A DNA stretch of 64,000 bases from contig CALTTF010000003.1 of assembly GCA_943908385.1 (NCBI GenBank), forward strand, positions 9,003 through 73,002, given 5' to 3'. A program made the position numbers and the translations under genes. The notes below the pieces were generated by a model, which had not been told where the DNA came from, ran no database searches, and saw nothing but the letters and a program-made list of their open reading frames with translations. Source of the DNA: an uncultured Corynebacterium sp. GTDB lineage: Bacteria > Actinomycetota > Actinomycetes > Mycobacteriales > Mycobacteriaceae. How positions within the stretch are numbered: the first letter of the stretch is position 1; the number at the start of each line of letters is the position of its first letter. Of the stretch, positions 29,525 through 39,306 are shown in pieces.

Positions 29525-32500
29525 ATGAAACGCGACGACATCAACCACGTCCTGGTCATCGGCTCCGGCCCGATTGTCATCGGCCAGGCGTGCGAGTTCG
29601 ACTACTCGGGCACCCAGGCGTGCCGCGTGCTCAAAGAAGAGGGGCTGCGCGTCACCCTGATCAATTCCAACCCGGCGACGATCATGACCGATCCGGAATT
29701 CGCCGACCACACGTATGTGGAGCCGATCCAGCCGGAGTACATCGACAAGATTCTGGCCCGCGAAGCAGAGCAGGGCCACAAGGTGGACGCGATCCTGGCC
29801 ACGCTCGGCGGTCAGACCGCCCTCAACGCGGCGATCCAGCTCGACCGCCAGGGCATCCTGGACAAGCACGGTGTCGAGCTCATCGGCGCCAATATCGACG
29901 CGATCGAGCGCGGCGAAGACCGCCAGAAATTCAAGGACATTGTGGCGAAGATCGGCGGCGAGTCCGCTCGCTCCCGAGTCTGCTTCAACATGGACGAGGT
30001 CAAAGACACGGTGGCCGAGCTAGGTCTGCCTGTCGTTGTCCGCCCGTCTTTCACCATGGGCGGCCTCGGCTCCGGCCTTGCCTTCACCATGGAGGACCTC
30101 GAGCGCATCGCCGGCGACGGCCTGGAAGCCAGCCCGGAAGCGAATGTGCTCATCGAGGAATCCATCCTCGGGTGGAAGGAATTCGAGCTCGAGCTCATGC
30201 GCGACAGCGACGACAATGTCGTGGTCATCGCCTCCATCGAGAACGTCGACGCGCTCGGCGTGCACACCGGCGATTCCGTCACTGTGGCACCGGCGTTGAC
30301 GCTGACGGACCGCGAGTTCCAGACGATGCGCGACCAGGGCATCGCCATCATCCGCGAAGTCGGCGTAGATACCGGCGGCTGCAATATCCAGTTCGCGGTC
30401 AACCCCGTTGACGGCCGCATCATCACCATCGAAATGAACCCGCGCGTGTCGCGTTCCTCCGCGCTCGCATCCAAAGCGACGGGTTTCCCGATTGCCAAAA
30501 TCGCGTCGAAGCTGGCCATCGGCTACACGCTCGACGAGATCACCAACGACATCACCGGTGTCACCCCGGCTGCCTTCGAGCCGACGCTCGACTACGTGAT
30601 CGTGAAAATGCCGCGCTTCGCATTCGAGAAATTCCCGGGCTCCGACGAGACCCTGGGCACCTCCATGAAGGCAGTGGGCGAAGCCATGGGCATCGGCCGC
30701 AACTACATCCAGGGCCTGAACAAGGTCATGCGCTCGATGGAGGACAAGCCGAACGGGTTCTGGACCAAGCCGGACGCGTACTTCGCCGAGGGCCGCGAGG
30801 ACAACGTGGAAGCCGTCCTCGACGATCTGACCCGCCCCACGGACAAGCGCATGTACGACGTCGAGCTGGCGCTGCGCCTCGGCGCCACGATTGAGCAGGT
30901 GTACGAGGCAAGCGGCATCGACCCGTGGTTCCTCGCCGAGCTTCAGGCACTCATCGATTTCCGCCAGCAGCTTATCGACGCCCCTGTGCTCGACTCCGAC
31001 CTGCTCCGCGAGGCGAAGGTGTACGGGTTGTCCGACGCCCAGATTGCGGCGCTCCGCCCGGAACTCGCCGGTGAAGACGGCGTGCGGTCTTTGCGCTGGT
31101 CGCTGGATATTCACCCGGTGTACAAAACCGTGGACACCTGCGCAGGAGAGTTCGAAGCGCAGACGCCGTACCACTACTCGGCCTACGAGTACGACCCGAA
31201 TGCAGAGTCCGAAGTCGGGGTCTCCGGCTCCGTGCAGAATCCGAAGCACGGTAACGCCCGGCGCGAGAAAGTCATCATCCTCGGTTCCGGCCCCAACCGC
31301 ATCGGCCAGGGCATCGAATTCGACTACTCCTGCGTCCACGCCGCACTCGAGCTGTCCCGTGTCGGCTACGAGACCGTCATGGTCAACTGCAACCCGGAGA
31401 CCGTCTCCACGGACTACGACACGGCCGACCGCCTCTACTTCGAGCCGCTGACCTTCGAGGACGTCATGGAGATCTACCGCGCCGAATGCGAAACAGGCAC
31501 CGTTGCGGGCGTGATCGTCCAGCTCGGCGGACAGACTCCGCTGGGCTTGGCGCAGAAGCTTGCCGACGCTGGCGTGCCCGTCGTGGGCACCACCCCGGAA
31601 GCCATTGACTTGGCCGAGGACCGCGGCGAATTCGGCACTGTGCTCGACAACGCGAATCTGCCGGCCCCGGCTTACGGCACTGCGACTTCCTTCGAGGGGG
31701 CGCGCGAGGTGGCCGACCGCATTGGTTACCCGGTGCTGGTCCGCCCGTCCTACGTGCTGGGCGGCCGCGGCATGGAGATCGTCTACGACGAGGAGAACCT
31801 GCGCGACTACATTGACCGCGCGACGGAGCTGTCCCCGGACCACCCGGTGCTGGTGGACCGCTTCCTGGACAACGCCATTGAGATCGACGTGGACGTCCTG
31901 TGCGATGGCACGGACGTCTACCTCGGCGGCGTGATGGAGCACATCGAGGAGGCGGGCATCCACTCCGGCGACTCCGCGTGCGCTCTGCCGCCGATGACCC
32001 TGGGGCCGGACGACATTGACAAGGTCCGCCGCTCGGCGGAGGCGCTCGCGCACGGCATCGGCGTGAAAGGTCTCATGAATGTCCAGTTCGCGTTGAAGGA
32101 CGACATCCTCTACGTCATCGAGGCGAACCCGCGCGCATCCCGCACGGTCCCGTTCGTGTCCAAGTCCACAGGCGTGCACCTGGCCAAGGCCGCCTCCCGC
32201 ATCATGATGGGCTCCACCATTGCGGAGCTGAAGTCCGAGGGTCTTCTGCCGGGTGAGTACGACGGCGGATCTCTGCCGCTGGAGCACCCGATCGCCGTGA
32301 AGGAAGCGGTCATGCCGTTCACCCGTTTCCGCCGCCCGGACGGGGCGGTCCTCGACACGATTCTGGGTCCGGAGATGAAGTCCACCGGCGAGGTGATGGG
32401 GCTCGCTCCGTCCTTCGGCGTTGCGTTCGCGAAGGCCGAGGCAGCGGCATTCGGTGAGCTGCCGTCCGAGGGTACGGTGTTCGTCTCCCTGGCCAACCGC

Positions 32501-32899
32501 GACAAGCGCACGCTGATTTTCCCGATTCAGCGTCTATCCACCATGGGGTTCAAGGTCTTGGCCACCGCCGGCACCGCGCAGATGCTGCGGCGCAACGGCA
32601 TCGAGTGCGAAGTGGCGTTGAAGGCGTCCGAGGTCCGCGACGGGGCTGAGGGCAAGTCCATTGTGGAGCGCATTCTCGAAGGCGAAGTCGACCTGGTGCT
32701 CAACACCCCTGCGGGGTCCGCGGGCGCGCGGCACGACGGATACGACATCCGCGCCGCTGCTGTGGTGTCCAGCGTTCCGATGATGACGACCGTTCAGGGT
32801 GTTACTGCCGCTGTCCAGGGCATAGAGTCGCTCCGTGCTAACGAGATCACAGTGACGAGCCTCCAGGAGATCGACCACACCGCGGAGGCCGCGAAGTAG
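29525..32899 (+). CDS. carB: Carbamoyl-phosphate synthase large subunit
   Basis: Makes carbamoyl phosphate from bicarbonate, ammonia and two ATP, serving both pyrimidines and arginine. The 1124-residue protein has two homologous ATP-grasp halves, opening [20 protein letters not shown] and [20 protein letters not shown] (about residue 585). Each half has GGLGSGLAF or GGRGMEIVY loops and [16 protein letters not shown] or [18 protein letters not shown]-terminal MGS-like allosteric domain ([21 protein letters not shown]) follows. It is slightly longer than the 1073-residue E. coli enzyme, with the extra length mostly between the halves and at the C-terminus. Confidence 0.98.
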   Translation: MKRDDINHVLVIGSGPIVIGQACEFDYSGTQACRVLKEEGLRVTLINSNPATIMTDPEFADHTYVEPIQPEYIDKILAREAEQGHKVDAILATLGGQTALNAAIQLDRQGILDKHGVELIGANIDAIERGEDRQKFKDIVAKIGGESARSRVCFNMDEVKDTVAELGLPVVVRPSFTMGGLGSGLAFTMEDLERIAGDGLEASPEANVLIEESILGWKEFELELMRDSDDNVVVIASIENVDALGVHTGDSVTVAPALTLTDREFQTMRDQGIAIIREVGVDTGGCNIQFAVNPVDGRIITIEMNPRVSRSSALASKATGFPIAKIASKLAIGYTLDEITNDITGVTPAAFEPTLDYVIVKMPRFAFEKFPGSDETLGTSMKAVGEAMGIGRNYIQGLNKVMRSMEDKPNGFWTKPDAYFAEGREDNVEAVLDDLTRPTDKRMYDVELALRLGATIEQVYEASGIDPWFLAELQALIDFRQQLIDAPVLDSDLLREAKVYGLSDAQIAALRPELAGEDGVRSLRWSLDIHPVYKTVDTCAGEFEAQTPYHYSAYEYDPNAESEVGVSGSVQNPKHGNARREKVIILGSGPNRIGQGIEFDYSCVHAALELSRVGYETVMVNCNPETVSTDYDTADRLYFEPLTFEDVMEIYRAECETGTVAGVIVQLGGQTPLGLAQKLADAGVPVVGTTPEAIDLAEDRGEFGTVLDNANLPAPAYGTATSFEGAREVADRIGYPVLVRPSYVLGGRGMEIVYDEENLRDYIDRATELSPDHPVLVDRFLDNAIEIDVDVLCDGTDVYLGGVMEHIEEAGIHSGDSACALPPMTLGPDDIDKVRRSAEALAHGIGVKGLMNVQFALKDDILYVIEANPRASRTVPFVSKSTGVHLAKAASRIMMGSTIAELKSEGLLPGEYDGGSLPLEHPIAVKEAVMPFTRFRRPDGAVLDTILGPEMKSTGEVMGLAPSFGVAFAKAEAAAFGELPSEGTVFVSLANRDKRTLIFPIQRLSTMGFKVLATAGTAQMLRRNGIECEVALKASEVRDGAEGKSIVERILEGEVDLVLNTPAGSAGARHDGYDIRAAAVVSSVPMMTTVQGVTAAVQGIESLRANEITVTSLQEIDHTAEAAK
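30970..30980 (-). repeat. CGTCGATAAGC signature word, copy 7 (in carB)
   Basis: Reverse copy, read as Leu-Ile-Asp with a CTT codon. Confidence 0.8.
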
Positions 32900-33772
32900 A
32901 TGGCTGCGCTGCAGAATTCTCCGCGTAATTTCGGCGACAGGCTTGTTGCCGCGGGCGAACAATTCGGCAGGCTCTGCGTCGGTATCGACCCCCACGAGGG
33001 GCTTCTCGACGCCTGGGGTGTGAGCGCTGACGTGAAAGGCCTGCGGGAATTCTCGCAGCGTTGCGTCGAGGCGTTTGCCGGGCACGTCGCGTTGATCAAG
33101 CCCCAGGTGGCGTTCTATGAGCGCTTCGGTTCGGCCGGTTTTGCGGTGCTGGAGGAGACGCTGGCCCTGCTGAGGGAGAGCGATTCTCTCGTCGTCGCCG
33201 ATGCCAAGCGCGGCGATATCGGATCCACCATGGAGGGTTATGCGCTCGCCTGGTTGGACCAGAATTCGCCTCTGTGCTGCGATGCGGTCACGCTCACGCC
33301 GTACCTCGGTGTCGGATCCTTGGCCCCCGCCATTGAGCTGGCCGGTAGGGAAGGGCGCGGCGTGTTCGTCATGTCCGCCAACTCCAACCCGGAGGCCGAA
33401 AGCTTCCAGTCGCAGACGCTCAATCAAAGCGGTGTCACCGTGGCGCAGCAGATGGTGGACGAGTGCGCGGAATTCAACGTCGATAAGCGTGCGAAAAGCG
33501 ATGAAATCGGCGTCGCGGCTGGCCACGTGGGATACGTCGGGCATGTCGGGGTGGTCGTGGGTGCGACGGTGAAGAATCCGCCCAAGCTGGACGAGCTCAA
33601 TGCGCCGGTGCTTATGCCGGGTGTCGGCGCGCAGGGCGCGACCATGGACGATGTCGCACGGATCGCCGGTGCGCAGGCGCACCTTGTGTTCCCGAATGTG
33701 TCCCGCTCCGTGCTGTCCGCCGGACCCGATATCGCTGAGCTGCGCAAAGCGGCGAAATCGCTGGTAGTGTAG
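32900..33772 (+). CDS. pyrF: Orotidine 5'-phosphate decarboxylase, type 2
   Basis: Decarboxylates OMP to UMP, the final step of the pathway. The 290-residue protein is the longer actinobacterial type 2 form, with FGRLCVGIDPHEGLL near residue 25, the catalytic VADAKRGDIGSTMEGYA, and VMPGVGAQGAT as the phosphate loop. The ATG directly follows the carB stop with no spacer. pyrE and pyrD are not in the window. The downstream 224 bases contain no clear terminator. Confidence 0.95.
   Translation: MAALQNSPRNFGDRLVAAGEQFGRLCVGIDPHEGLLDAWGVSADVKGLREFSQRCVEAFAGHVALIKPQVAFYERFGSAGFAVLEETLALLRESDSLVVADAKRGDIGSTMEGYALAWLDQNSPLCCDAVTLTPYLGVGSLAPAIELAGREGRGVFVMSANSNPEAESFQSQTLNQSGVTVAQQMVDECAEFNVDKRAKSDEIGVAAGHVGYVGHVGVVVGATVKNPPKLDELNAPVLMPGVGAQGATMDDVARIAGAQAHLVFPNVSRSVLSAGPDIAELRKAAKSLVV
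33478..33488 (+). repeat. CGTCGATAAGC signature word, copy 8 (in pyrF)
   Basis: Forward copy, read in pyrF as Val-Asp-Lys. Confidence 0.8.
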
Positions 33773-33928
33773 CGCTAAACCGACCCTCAAATTCAGTGGG
33801 AGCAAAACTGCTGGTAGGTTATAGGCGTCGATGCGATGACGTGGCAAAACGTGATGTCATTCATCGTGTCTAGAACCGCGCAGTGGTACAGTTGTCCCAC
33901 GTCGACGAGTTGCATCAGTGTAATTCTT

Positions 33929-33956
33929 TTGCGACAGTGTCGAATCGGTTCATAAG
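33929..33956 (+). promoter_or_regulatory. Candidate promoter of mihF
   Basis: TTGCGA at 33929-33934 and CATAAG at 33951-33956, 16 bases apart, 40 bases before the mihF start. The 224-base pyrF-mihF gap is AT-richer than its surroundings. It holds a second possible -10 (TACAGT near 33886) but no other recognisable element. Confidence 0.35.
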
Positions 33957-33996
33957 CTGGATCAGAACTTAACCCCTAACACATTGGAGGAACCCA

Positions 33997-34317
33997 GTGG
34001 CCCTTCCCGAACTGACCCCGGAACAGCGCCAGGAAGCTCTCGCTAAGGCTGCGGAAGCACGCAAGCAGCGTGCTGAGCTCAAGGCATCCCTGAAGCGCGG
34101 CGACACGAACCTCAAGGACGTCCTCGCTAAGGCTGAGTCCGACGAAATCATCGGCAAGACCAAGGTCTCCGCTCTCCTCGAGGCTCTGCCGAAGGTGGGC
34201 AAGGTCAAGGCACGCGAAATCATGGAGGAGCTCGAGATCGCTCAGACCCGTCGTCTGCGCGGCCTCGGCGACCGTCAGCGTCGCGCTCTGCTCGAGCGCT
34301 TCGGTTTCGGGGACTAA
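33997..34317 (+). CDS. mihF: Mycobacterial-type integration host factor (nucleoid-associated protein)
   Basis: 106-residue basic DNA-binding protein of the actinobacterial mIHF family, which is essential in mycobacteria and unrelated to the HU-fold IHF. An N-terminal Lys/Arg/Ala-rich helix (LTPEQRQEALAKAAEARKQR) is followed by the S13-like helix-two-turn-helix core ALPKVGKVKAREIMEELEI and TRRLRGLGDRQRRALLERFG. The GTG start has GGAGG seven bases upstream. It is followed three bases later by gmk, the usual order. Confidence 0.95.
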   Translation: MALPELTPEQRQEALAKAAEARKQRAELKASLKRGDTNLKDVLAKAESDEIIGKTKVSALLEALPKVGKVKAREIMEELEIAQTRRLRGLGDRQRRALLERFGFGD

Positions 34318-34320
34318 TCG

Positions 34321-34911
34321 GTGACAAACGTGAATGAGAAGGGCCGGCTGGTTGTTTTGGCTGGCCCTTCCGCCGTTGGTAAGTCGACGGTGGTCCAGCG
34401 TCTCCGCAAGGAAGTGGAGGACCTGTACTTCTCCGTCTCCATGACCACGCGCGACCCGCGTCCGGGCGAAGTGGACGGCAAGGATTATTTCTTTGTGTCC
34501 CCGGAGTCTTTCCAGGAGCGGATCGATGCGGGCGAGATGCTCGAGTGGGCTGACATTCACGGTGGCCTGCAGCGTTCCGGTACTCCCGCCGCACCCGTGC
34601 GGGAAGCCCTTGACGCCGGCCGTCCGGTCCTGGTCGAAGTCGACCTGGCTGGCGCCCGCAATATCAAGGAGATCATGCCGGAGGCCGTCACGGTCTTCCT
34701 CGCCCCGCCGTCCTGGGAGGTGCTCGTCGAGCGCCTCACCGGCCGCGCGACGGAGACCGAGGACGTGATTGCGCGTCGTCTCCAAACGGCACGTGCTGAG
34801 CTCGCCGCTCAGGACGAGTTCGACGATGTCATTGTCAACAACGATCTGGATGAGGCTGTGCAGGGGATTAGTGATATTCTCTTGTGCGTCCAGCGTCCAA
34901 ACAACGAATAG
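34321..34911 (+). CDS. gmk: Guanylate kinase
   Basis: Phosphorylates GMP to GDP. The 196-residue protein has the P-loop [13 protein letters not shown] (about residue 13), the GMP-binding [19 protein letters not shown] and the lid region. The GTG start at 34321 is three bases after mihF. It shares a transcript with rpoZ, which begins six bases downstream. Confidence 0.97.
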   Translation: MTNVNEKGRLVVLAGPSAVGKSTVVQRLRKEVEDLYFSVSMTTRDPRPGEVDGKDYFFVSPESFQERIDAGEMLEWADIHGGLQRSGTPAAPVREALDAGRPVLVEVDLAGARNIKEIMPEAVTVFLAPPSWEVLVERLTGRATETEDVIARRLQTARAELAAQDEFDDVIVNNDLDEAVQGISDILLCVQRPNNE

Positions 34912-34917
34912 GTGTGA

Positions 34918-35229
34918 GTGAGCAACGTGACCAACGATCTTGCTAATTCGGCGGAGACCGCCGACGTCAACGAGCAGGTGTACGACACGCCGGAAGGCAT
35001 CACGGCCCCGCCTATTGACGAGCTGCTGACCAAGGTCTCCTCGAAGTACGCCCTGGTGATCTTCGCGGCCAAGCGTGCCCGCCAGATCAACAGCTACTAC
35101 CAGGAGCAGGACGAGGGCGTGTTCGAGTTCATCGGCCCTCTGGTCACTCCGCAGCCGGGCGAGAAGCCGCTGTCGATCGCCCTCCGCGAGATCGAGCATG
35201 GTCTCCTGGAGCACGAGGAAGGCCAGTAA
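34918..35229 (+). CDS. rpoZ: RNA polymerase omega subunit
   Basis: Small subunit that helps assemble RNA polymerase by clamping the beta-prime C-terminus. The 103-residue protein has [31 protein letters not shown], the family core, after a 25-residue acidic lead, and ends with [22 protein letters not shown] start is used. A strong terminator follows 25 bases later, closing the pyr-mihF-gmk-rpoZ block. Confidence 0.96.
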   Translation: MSNVTNDLANSAETADVNEQVYDTPEGITAPPIDELLTKVSSKYALVIFAAKRARQINSYYQEQDEGVFEFIGPLVTPQPGEKPLSIALREIEHGLLEHEEGQ

Positions 35230-35254
35230 GGCTTACCCCCTTTTACCCCCTAAA

Positions 35255-35300
35255 CGCGGGCCACGGCACCATTTTCTGCGCCGTGGCCCGCGTTTTCTCA
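35255..35300 (+). terminator. Strong rho-independent terminator after rpoZ
   Basis: Perfect 13-bp stem, 35255-35267 with 35280-35292, a 12-base loop and TTTTCTCATT after it. In related genomes coaBC follows rpoZ; here the terminator marks the left edge of an inserted pair of genes. The rest of the gap to 35483 holds no other feature I can support. Confidence 0.9.
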
Positions 35301-35483
35301 TTCCCGGCACACCCTCCCGATTTGTTTTGCGTTGGTTTTGGGCTGCGAAGAATGGAATGTCTACTGAAGTAGACATTGTTCCGCTTTATTTTTCCCCGAC
35401 TCATGTCATCCTTATTCCTGTCGGCCAGCACTACTACGAACACAGGCGACATCCACCGCACAGGGGGGACGGAGGAAATGGGA

Positions 35484-36200
35484 ATGTCACGGCGCACGTC
35501 GGCTAGTTGGGGGACTACCCGGTCCGCCCGCGCATTCCTTGCCGCATCGGGGGTTGTGTTGGTAGCGGTGCTGGCCGGCTGCTCGTCGGGAGGATCCCTT
35601 CTGACGAATCCCGCACCCGCTCTCAACTCCGCCGCTGCCGATACCCAAGCCCCGGCAAACGCACCACAGAGCGACACCACCGATTCCACCGACTCTTCCG
35701 AAACAACGAGCACCCGCCAGGACGACCAGCCCGCCTTCCACTTCGAGAGCGGCGACGTTGTCCTCGGCGACTTCGTCTACGAAGACGTCAAGGGAAACAT
35801 CTTCAATCCCTGCGAGGAGATCTCCGCCGAGGAGTTTGCCGCCATTGGGTTTGAGACAGACGGAGTGGTCTTAAATCGACACGTCGGAGAGATTAATGGA
35901 TGTGCTCTTTATCCTTCTGGTTCAAACTCCGATGGGACTGTGCTAGTTACTGGGGGTTCCGCGAACATGTCGGATGTAATTCAGCAGGGAGCTATAGCGG
36001 TGGCCGATGTTTCGAAGATCGTTCCGGGGGCCTACACCTACAGCCCGAAACCTGAGGACACGGATCTATGCTTCGCCTCGGTAGATACGGAGCGCGGGCA
36101 AATCTCAATGGCAACTTTTGCGGGAGGAACAACTCCTTCTTTTACTGACCTTTGCTTGGCCGCAATTCAACACTTGGAAAATCTTTATCAACTTAAGTAG
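35484..36200 (+). CDS. DUF3558-type lipoprotein
   Basis: 238-residue predicted lipoprotein. The signal sequence ends VLVAVLAGC (Cys near residue 31), followed by a Ser/Thr/Asp-rich linker to about residue 75. The DUF3558-like domain is recognised from FNPCEEISAEEFAAIGF and NGCALYP, with two conserved cysteines and a third later in TDLCFAS. The start at 35484 was preferred because GGAGG lies 8 bases upstream; ATG at 35478 is too close to it. The DNA is G+C-rich as far as the middle of the gene and then falls to roughly half G+C. The family's function is unknown. Confidence 0.8.
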   Translation: MSRRTSASWGTTRSARAFLAASGVVLVAVLAGCSSGGSLLTNPAPALNSAAADTQAPANAPQSDTTDSTDSSETTSTRQDDQPAFHFESGDVVLGDFVYEDVKGNIFNPCEEISAEEFAAIGFETDGVVLNRHVGEINGCALYPSGSNSDGTVLVTGGSANMSDVIQQGAIAVADVSKIVPGAYTYSPKPEDTDLCFASVDTERGQISMATFAGGTTPSFTDLCLAAIQHLENLYQLK

Positions 36201-36225
36201 CAAAAATATCGGGGGTTAGATTTTA

Positions 36226-37929
36226 GTGAAACTGATAATTGACGACGTTTCGTCTGCTATCGAACAATTAGCTAAAGCACAGGACGTACTTTCGGTTTCT
36301 CACACGATGATGAAAGTGTTGGGAGCAAGCGCTTTCTCTCAAGTCTCTGGTCTAGACAAATCGGGATCGATGCACGGCACCATTCGGAGCGACAGCGAAC
36401 CGGAGGCGACGAAGGGGTTGGCGCAGCATTTCGCGAATGCGGTTGATCTGCTGTCGGCGCAGCTGGTGGGCTACGAGATGGCGGACATGAGCTTCGCGGA
36501 CGTGTTGGGTTCTGTGGGGCAGTCGGTGATGGGGAGGAGCTTCGATGCGGTCATCGATAACGTGAGCACGGAGCAGCCCGTCGTGAAGAACTTCGATGCG
36601 ACGAGTCCGGTCGCGGGCAAGCCGTTCAGCCTGGACACGCTGAATATGGAATTGATCGGCACGGACGTGGCTTCGATGTCGGGGATGTCGGCGGACTGGG
36701 CGGACACGGCAACGACGATCGGGGACGCGCTGTCCTATATTCCGGGGGCGGTCGCGGACCTGCAGGGGTCGGCGGAGACAGAATCCATCGCGAAGGCGAT
36801 CGAGAATCTCGGGCAGATCGAGACCGCAGGCGGCGAGTACATGGCTAACGCGAGTGCGCTGTCCGCGCACACCGCCAGCTTGGTCACGGTGACGGAAGCG
36901 AATGCGCTTCAGGTAGCGGCGGCGCTCGCGGTTCTGCGCGCGACGCCGAGTCCGGGAGTGGCGAAGTCATTCGAGGAGGCCTTCCTGGCGGCCTTCTCAC
37001 CGAAGCTCACCACCGAGCTTGTCCCGGTGACGCCGCTGTTCACGCAATTGCTTCCGGAACTCGGAGCACCGAACGGCAACGGGACGAACCAGTCGGGTTC
37101 GTTGGCGTCGGGAACGCCGACGTTCGAGGACACGCCACTGCCGAAGATCGTGCAGCAGGCGCTGTCGAATGCCGGCTACCGCGACCTAGCGTACGCATCC
37201 ACACCGACGCAGGTCGTGGAACAGTTCGGGCGGCCGAACCCGGATATGCTCCAGTCCATTGCGGCCGGAGCGACGCCGACGCAAGCGGCGTCAGCAGCAG
37301 CGCCAACGATGCCGCCGTCGTTGACAGGGCTGGCTGGCGGTGCAGGTTCTGGCGCAGGCGCCGGTGCGGGGGCGATGGGCACAGGCATGGGGCAGCTCGG
37401 ATCGGTCGGTGCTGGTGCAGGAACTGGTATTGCCGGTGCGGGCGGTGCCGCCGGATCAGGAGCTGGCGGTGCTCTTGGTGCCGGTGGGTCCGGCGGTTTC
37501 GGCGGTCCGGCAATGGGGCCGCTTGGCGGGGCTGGACGTGGAGCGGCAGGGGGCGGCGCCGGTGGTCTTGGTGGTGCGCGCGGTGGTTCCGGTGTGCCCG
37601 GGGCTTTGAGCGGTGGACGGCTTGGAGGCTTCGGTTTAGGCGCTGGTTCAGGAATGGGGGCCGGTGCTGTCGGCCAGGGGACCAACACGTTCGTCGGCGG
37701 TGGAGCCGCGGGTGGCGGCCAGGCAGGTGGACGTGGCGCGGTCGCTGGTGGGCCGGGAACGTACGGCGCGGGGCGACGTGGATCAGGCGCGGGCAGTGGC
37801 AAGCGGGGCAAGGTACAGGCGGTGACATCCGCGGTGGAAAGGGAAGGAAACCTGAAGGCTCTCCTCGGCGAGGCACCGGAAGTCGTGCCCGGAGTCATTG
37901 GCGCGTGGGTGCGGCAGCCCCGGACCTAG
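36226..37929 (+). CDS. Large helical protein with a Gly/Ala-rich C-terminal half, unknown
   Basis: 567 residues, GTG start. Residues 1-240 are predicted largely helical (VSSAIEQLAKAQDVLSVSHT, GLAQHFANAVDLLSAQLVG), with no signal peptide or membrane segment. Residues 365-545 are a Gly/Ala/Ser/Pro repeat-like region (many GAG, GGAG, GAGT units) ending in a short basic segment. The last 35 residues are again ordered-looking (REGNLKALLGEAPEVVP). The layout of a helical N-domain and a glycine-rich tail beside a lipoprotein recalls ESX/type VII-associated proteins, but no WxG motif or PPE signature is present, so that is only an analogy. The first 45 codons are AT-rich and the rest matches the chromosome. 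Confidence 0.7.
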   Translation: MKLIIDDVSSAIEQLAKAQDVLSVSHTMMKVLGASAFSQVSGLDKSGSMHGTIRSDSEPEATKGLAQHFANAVDLLSAQLVGYEMADMSFADVLGSVGQSVMGRSFDAVIDNVSTEQPVVKNFDATSPVAGKPFSLDTLNMELIGTDVASMSGMSADWADTATTIGDALSYIPGAVADLQGSAETESIAKAIENLGQIETAGGEYMANASALSAHTASLVTVTEANALQVAAALAVLRATPSPGVAKSFEEAFLAAFSPKLTTELVPVTPLFTQLLPELGAPNGNGTNQSGSLASGTPTFEDTPLPKIVQQALSNAGYRDLAYASTPTQVVEQFGRPNPDMLQSIAAGATPTQAASAAAPTMPPSLTGLAGGAGSGAGAGAGAMGTGMGQLGSVGAGAGTGIAGAGGAAGSGAGGALGAGGSGGFGGPAMGPLGGAGRGAAGGGAGGLGGARGGSGVPGALSGGRLGGFGLGAGSGMGAGAVGQGTNTFVGGGAAGGGQAGGRGAVAGGPGTYGAGRRGSGAGSGKRGKVQAVTSAVEREGNLKALLGEAPEVVPGVIGAWVRQPRT

Positions 37930-37953
37930 CGCCGGTGGGTAAGCTCGGGGGCC

Positions 37954-39204
37954 ATGAGCCCAGAGCCCAGTGAGAACACGAAAACATCCCGCAACGTCGT
38001 CGTCGGAGTCGCGGGCGGGATCGCCGCATACAAAGCCTGCCACCTCGTCCGGGAGTTCACCGAAGACGGAGACAATGTCCGCGTCGTTCCCACTCCGGCG
38101 GCGTTGAACTTCGTCGGGGCGGCGACCTTCGAAGCATTGTCCGGCAACCCGGTGGACACCGGGGTGTTCTCACGCGTGGACGAAGTGCAGCACGTCCGCG
38201 TGGGCAAAGAGGCAGACCTCATCGTCATCGCGCCGGCGACTGCGGACACCATTGCGCGGATCGCAGCGGGGCGGGCGGACGACCTGCTGACGGCGACGGT
38301 GCTGGTGGCCACCTGCCCGGTGGTTCTGGCGCCGGCCATGCACACGGAGATGTGGGAGAACCCCGCAACCCAAGACAATGTCGCAATGCTTCGTCGGCGT
38401 GGTGTGGTCGTGCTGGAGCCGGCGCACGGACGGTTGACGGGAACGGACACTGGGCCGGGTCGGATGCTGGAAGCAGCGCAGATCGCCGAGATGGCGCGCA
38501 CGGTCCTCGAGACCGGTCCGTTCGGGCAGTCGCTGCAGGGCAAGAAAGTGGTCGTCAGCGCCGGCGGCACGCAGGAGAATATCGACCCGGTGCGCTACAT
38601 CGGCAACCGTTCCTCCGGCCGCCAAGGATTCGCCCTGGCAGACATCGCTGCCCACCGCGGCGCGGATGTCACCATCGTCGCAGGCGACACTGATGCGTTG
38701 GACACCCCGCCGGGAGCGGAGATCGTGAAGGTGCGCTCCACCCGGGATATGAAGAAGGAAGTGGATAAGGCCGCCGAGGACGCGGACATCGTCATCATGG
38801 CGGCGGCCGTGTCCGACTACAGGCCGGAAAACGAGGCGGACTCGAAGCTGAAGAAAGGCGAGTCCGACGACGCACTGTCCACTCTGCGCATGGTGGAGAA
38901 CCCGGACATCCTCAAAGGCCTCGTCGAAAAGCGCGAGGCGGGCGAGACTTCCGCGACGATCGTGGGCTTCGCCGCGGAGACGGACAACCCGCTCGAATAC
39001 GGCAAGGCGAAGCTCGCGCGCAAGGGCGCGGACATGCTGATGGTCAATTCCGTGGCAGGCGGATCCGTGTTCGGCGAGCTGCGCAACAGCGGCTGGTTGA
39101 TCCGTGCCGACGGCGAAGTCGAAGAGATCGCCGACGGTCCGAAGCATGTCGTAGCTGCGCGGATCTGGGACGGCATTGAGGCGCTGATTCTAAACAGACA
39201 GTGA
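37954..39204 (+). CDS. coaBC: Phosphopantothenoylcysteine decarboxylase / phosphopantothenate-cysteine ligase
   Basis: Bifunctional coenzyme A enzyme. The flavin-dependent decarboxylase half (residues 1-185) has VVGVAGGIAAYKACHLVREF, the FMN and active-site region FVGAATFEALSGNPV and PAMHTEMWENPA. The ligase half has VVVSAGGTQENIDPVRYIGNRSSGRQG and AAAVSDYRPENEADSKLKK. At 416 residues it is normal. ATG at 37954 lacks a strong Shine-Dalgarno. It begins 24 bases after the Gly-rich protein gene rather than directly after rpoZ. Confidence 0.95.
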   Translation: MSPEPSENTKTSRNVVVGVAGGIAAYKACHLVREFTEDGDNVRVVPTPAALNFVGAATFEALSGNPVDTGVFSRVDEVQHVRVGKEADLIVIAPATADTIARIAAGRADDLLTATVLVATCPVVLAPAMHTEMWENPATQDNVAMLRRRGVVVLEPAHGRLTGTDTGPGRMLEAAQIAEMARTVLETGPFGQSLQGKKVVVSAGGTQENIDPVRYIGNRSSGRQGFALADIAAHRGADVTIVAGDTDALDTPPGAEIVKVRSTRDMKKEVDKAAEDADIVIMAAAVSDYRPENEADSKLKKGESDDALSTLRMVENPDILKGLVEKREAGETSATIVGFAAETDNPLEYGKAKLARKGADMLMVNSVAGGSVFGELRNSGWLIRADGEVEEIADGPKHVVAARIWDGIEALILNRQ

Positions 39205-39206
39205 GG

Positions 39207-39236
39207 TTGTCTTCTTTAGACAGCTTGGTCTATTGT
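39207..39236 (+). promoter_or_regulatory. Candidate metK promoter
   Basis: TTGTCT (39207-39212) and TATTGT (39231-39236), 18 bases apart, about 70 bases before the metK start. The McbR-like operator fills the spacer. Confidence 0.5.
39217..39232 (+). promoter_or_regulatory. McbR-type operator upstream of metK
   Basis: TAGAC (39217-39221), six bases, GTCTA (39228-39232): an exact match to the TAGAC-N6-GTCTA operator of McbR, the TetR-type repressor of sulfur-amino-acid genes in Corynebacterium glutamicum. Its position between the -35 and -10 elements fits repression. Confidence 0.8.
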
Positions 39237-39306
39237 GGGGTGCGCGCCGCGTACGACGCGTGTCACATAACGAGACAGCCGTCTAAAACAAAGGACAGAC
39301 TTCACG

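Noticed and set aside
39273..39284. Second palindrome AGAC-N4-GTCT in the metK leader
   Set aside because: Spacing is four bases rather than the six of the McbR operator, so it was not called a second operator.
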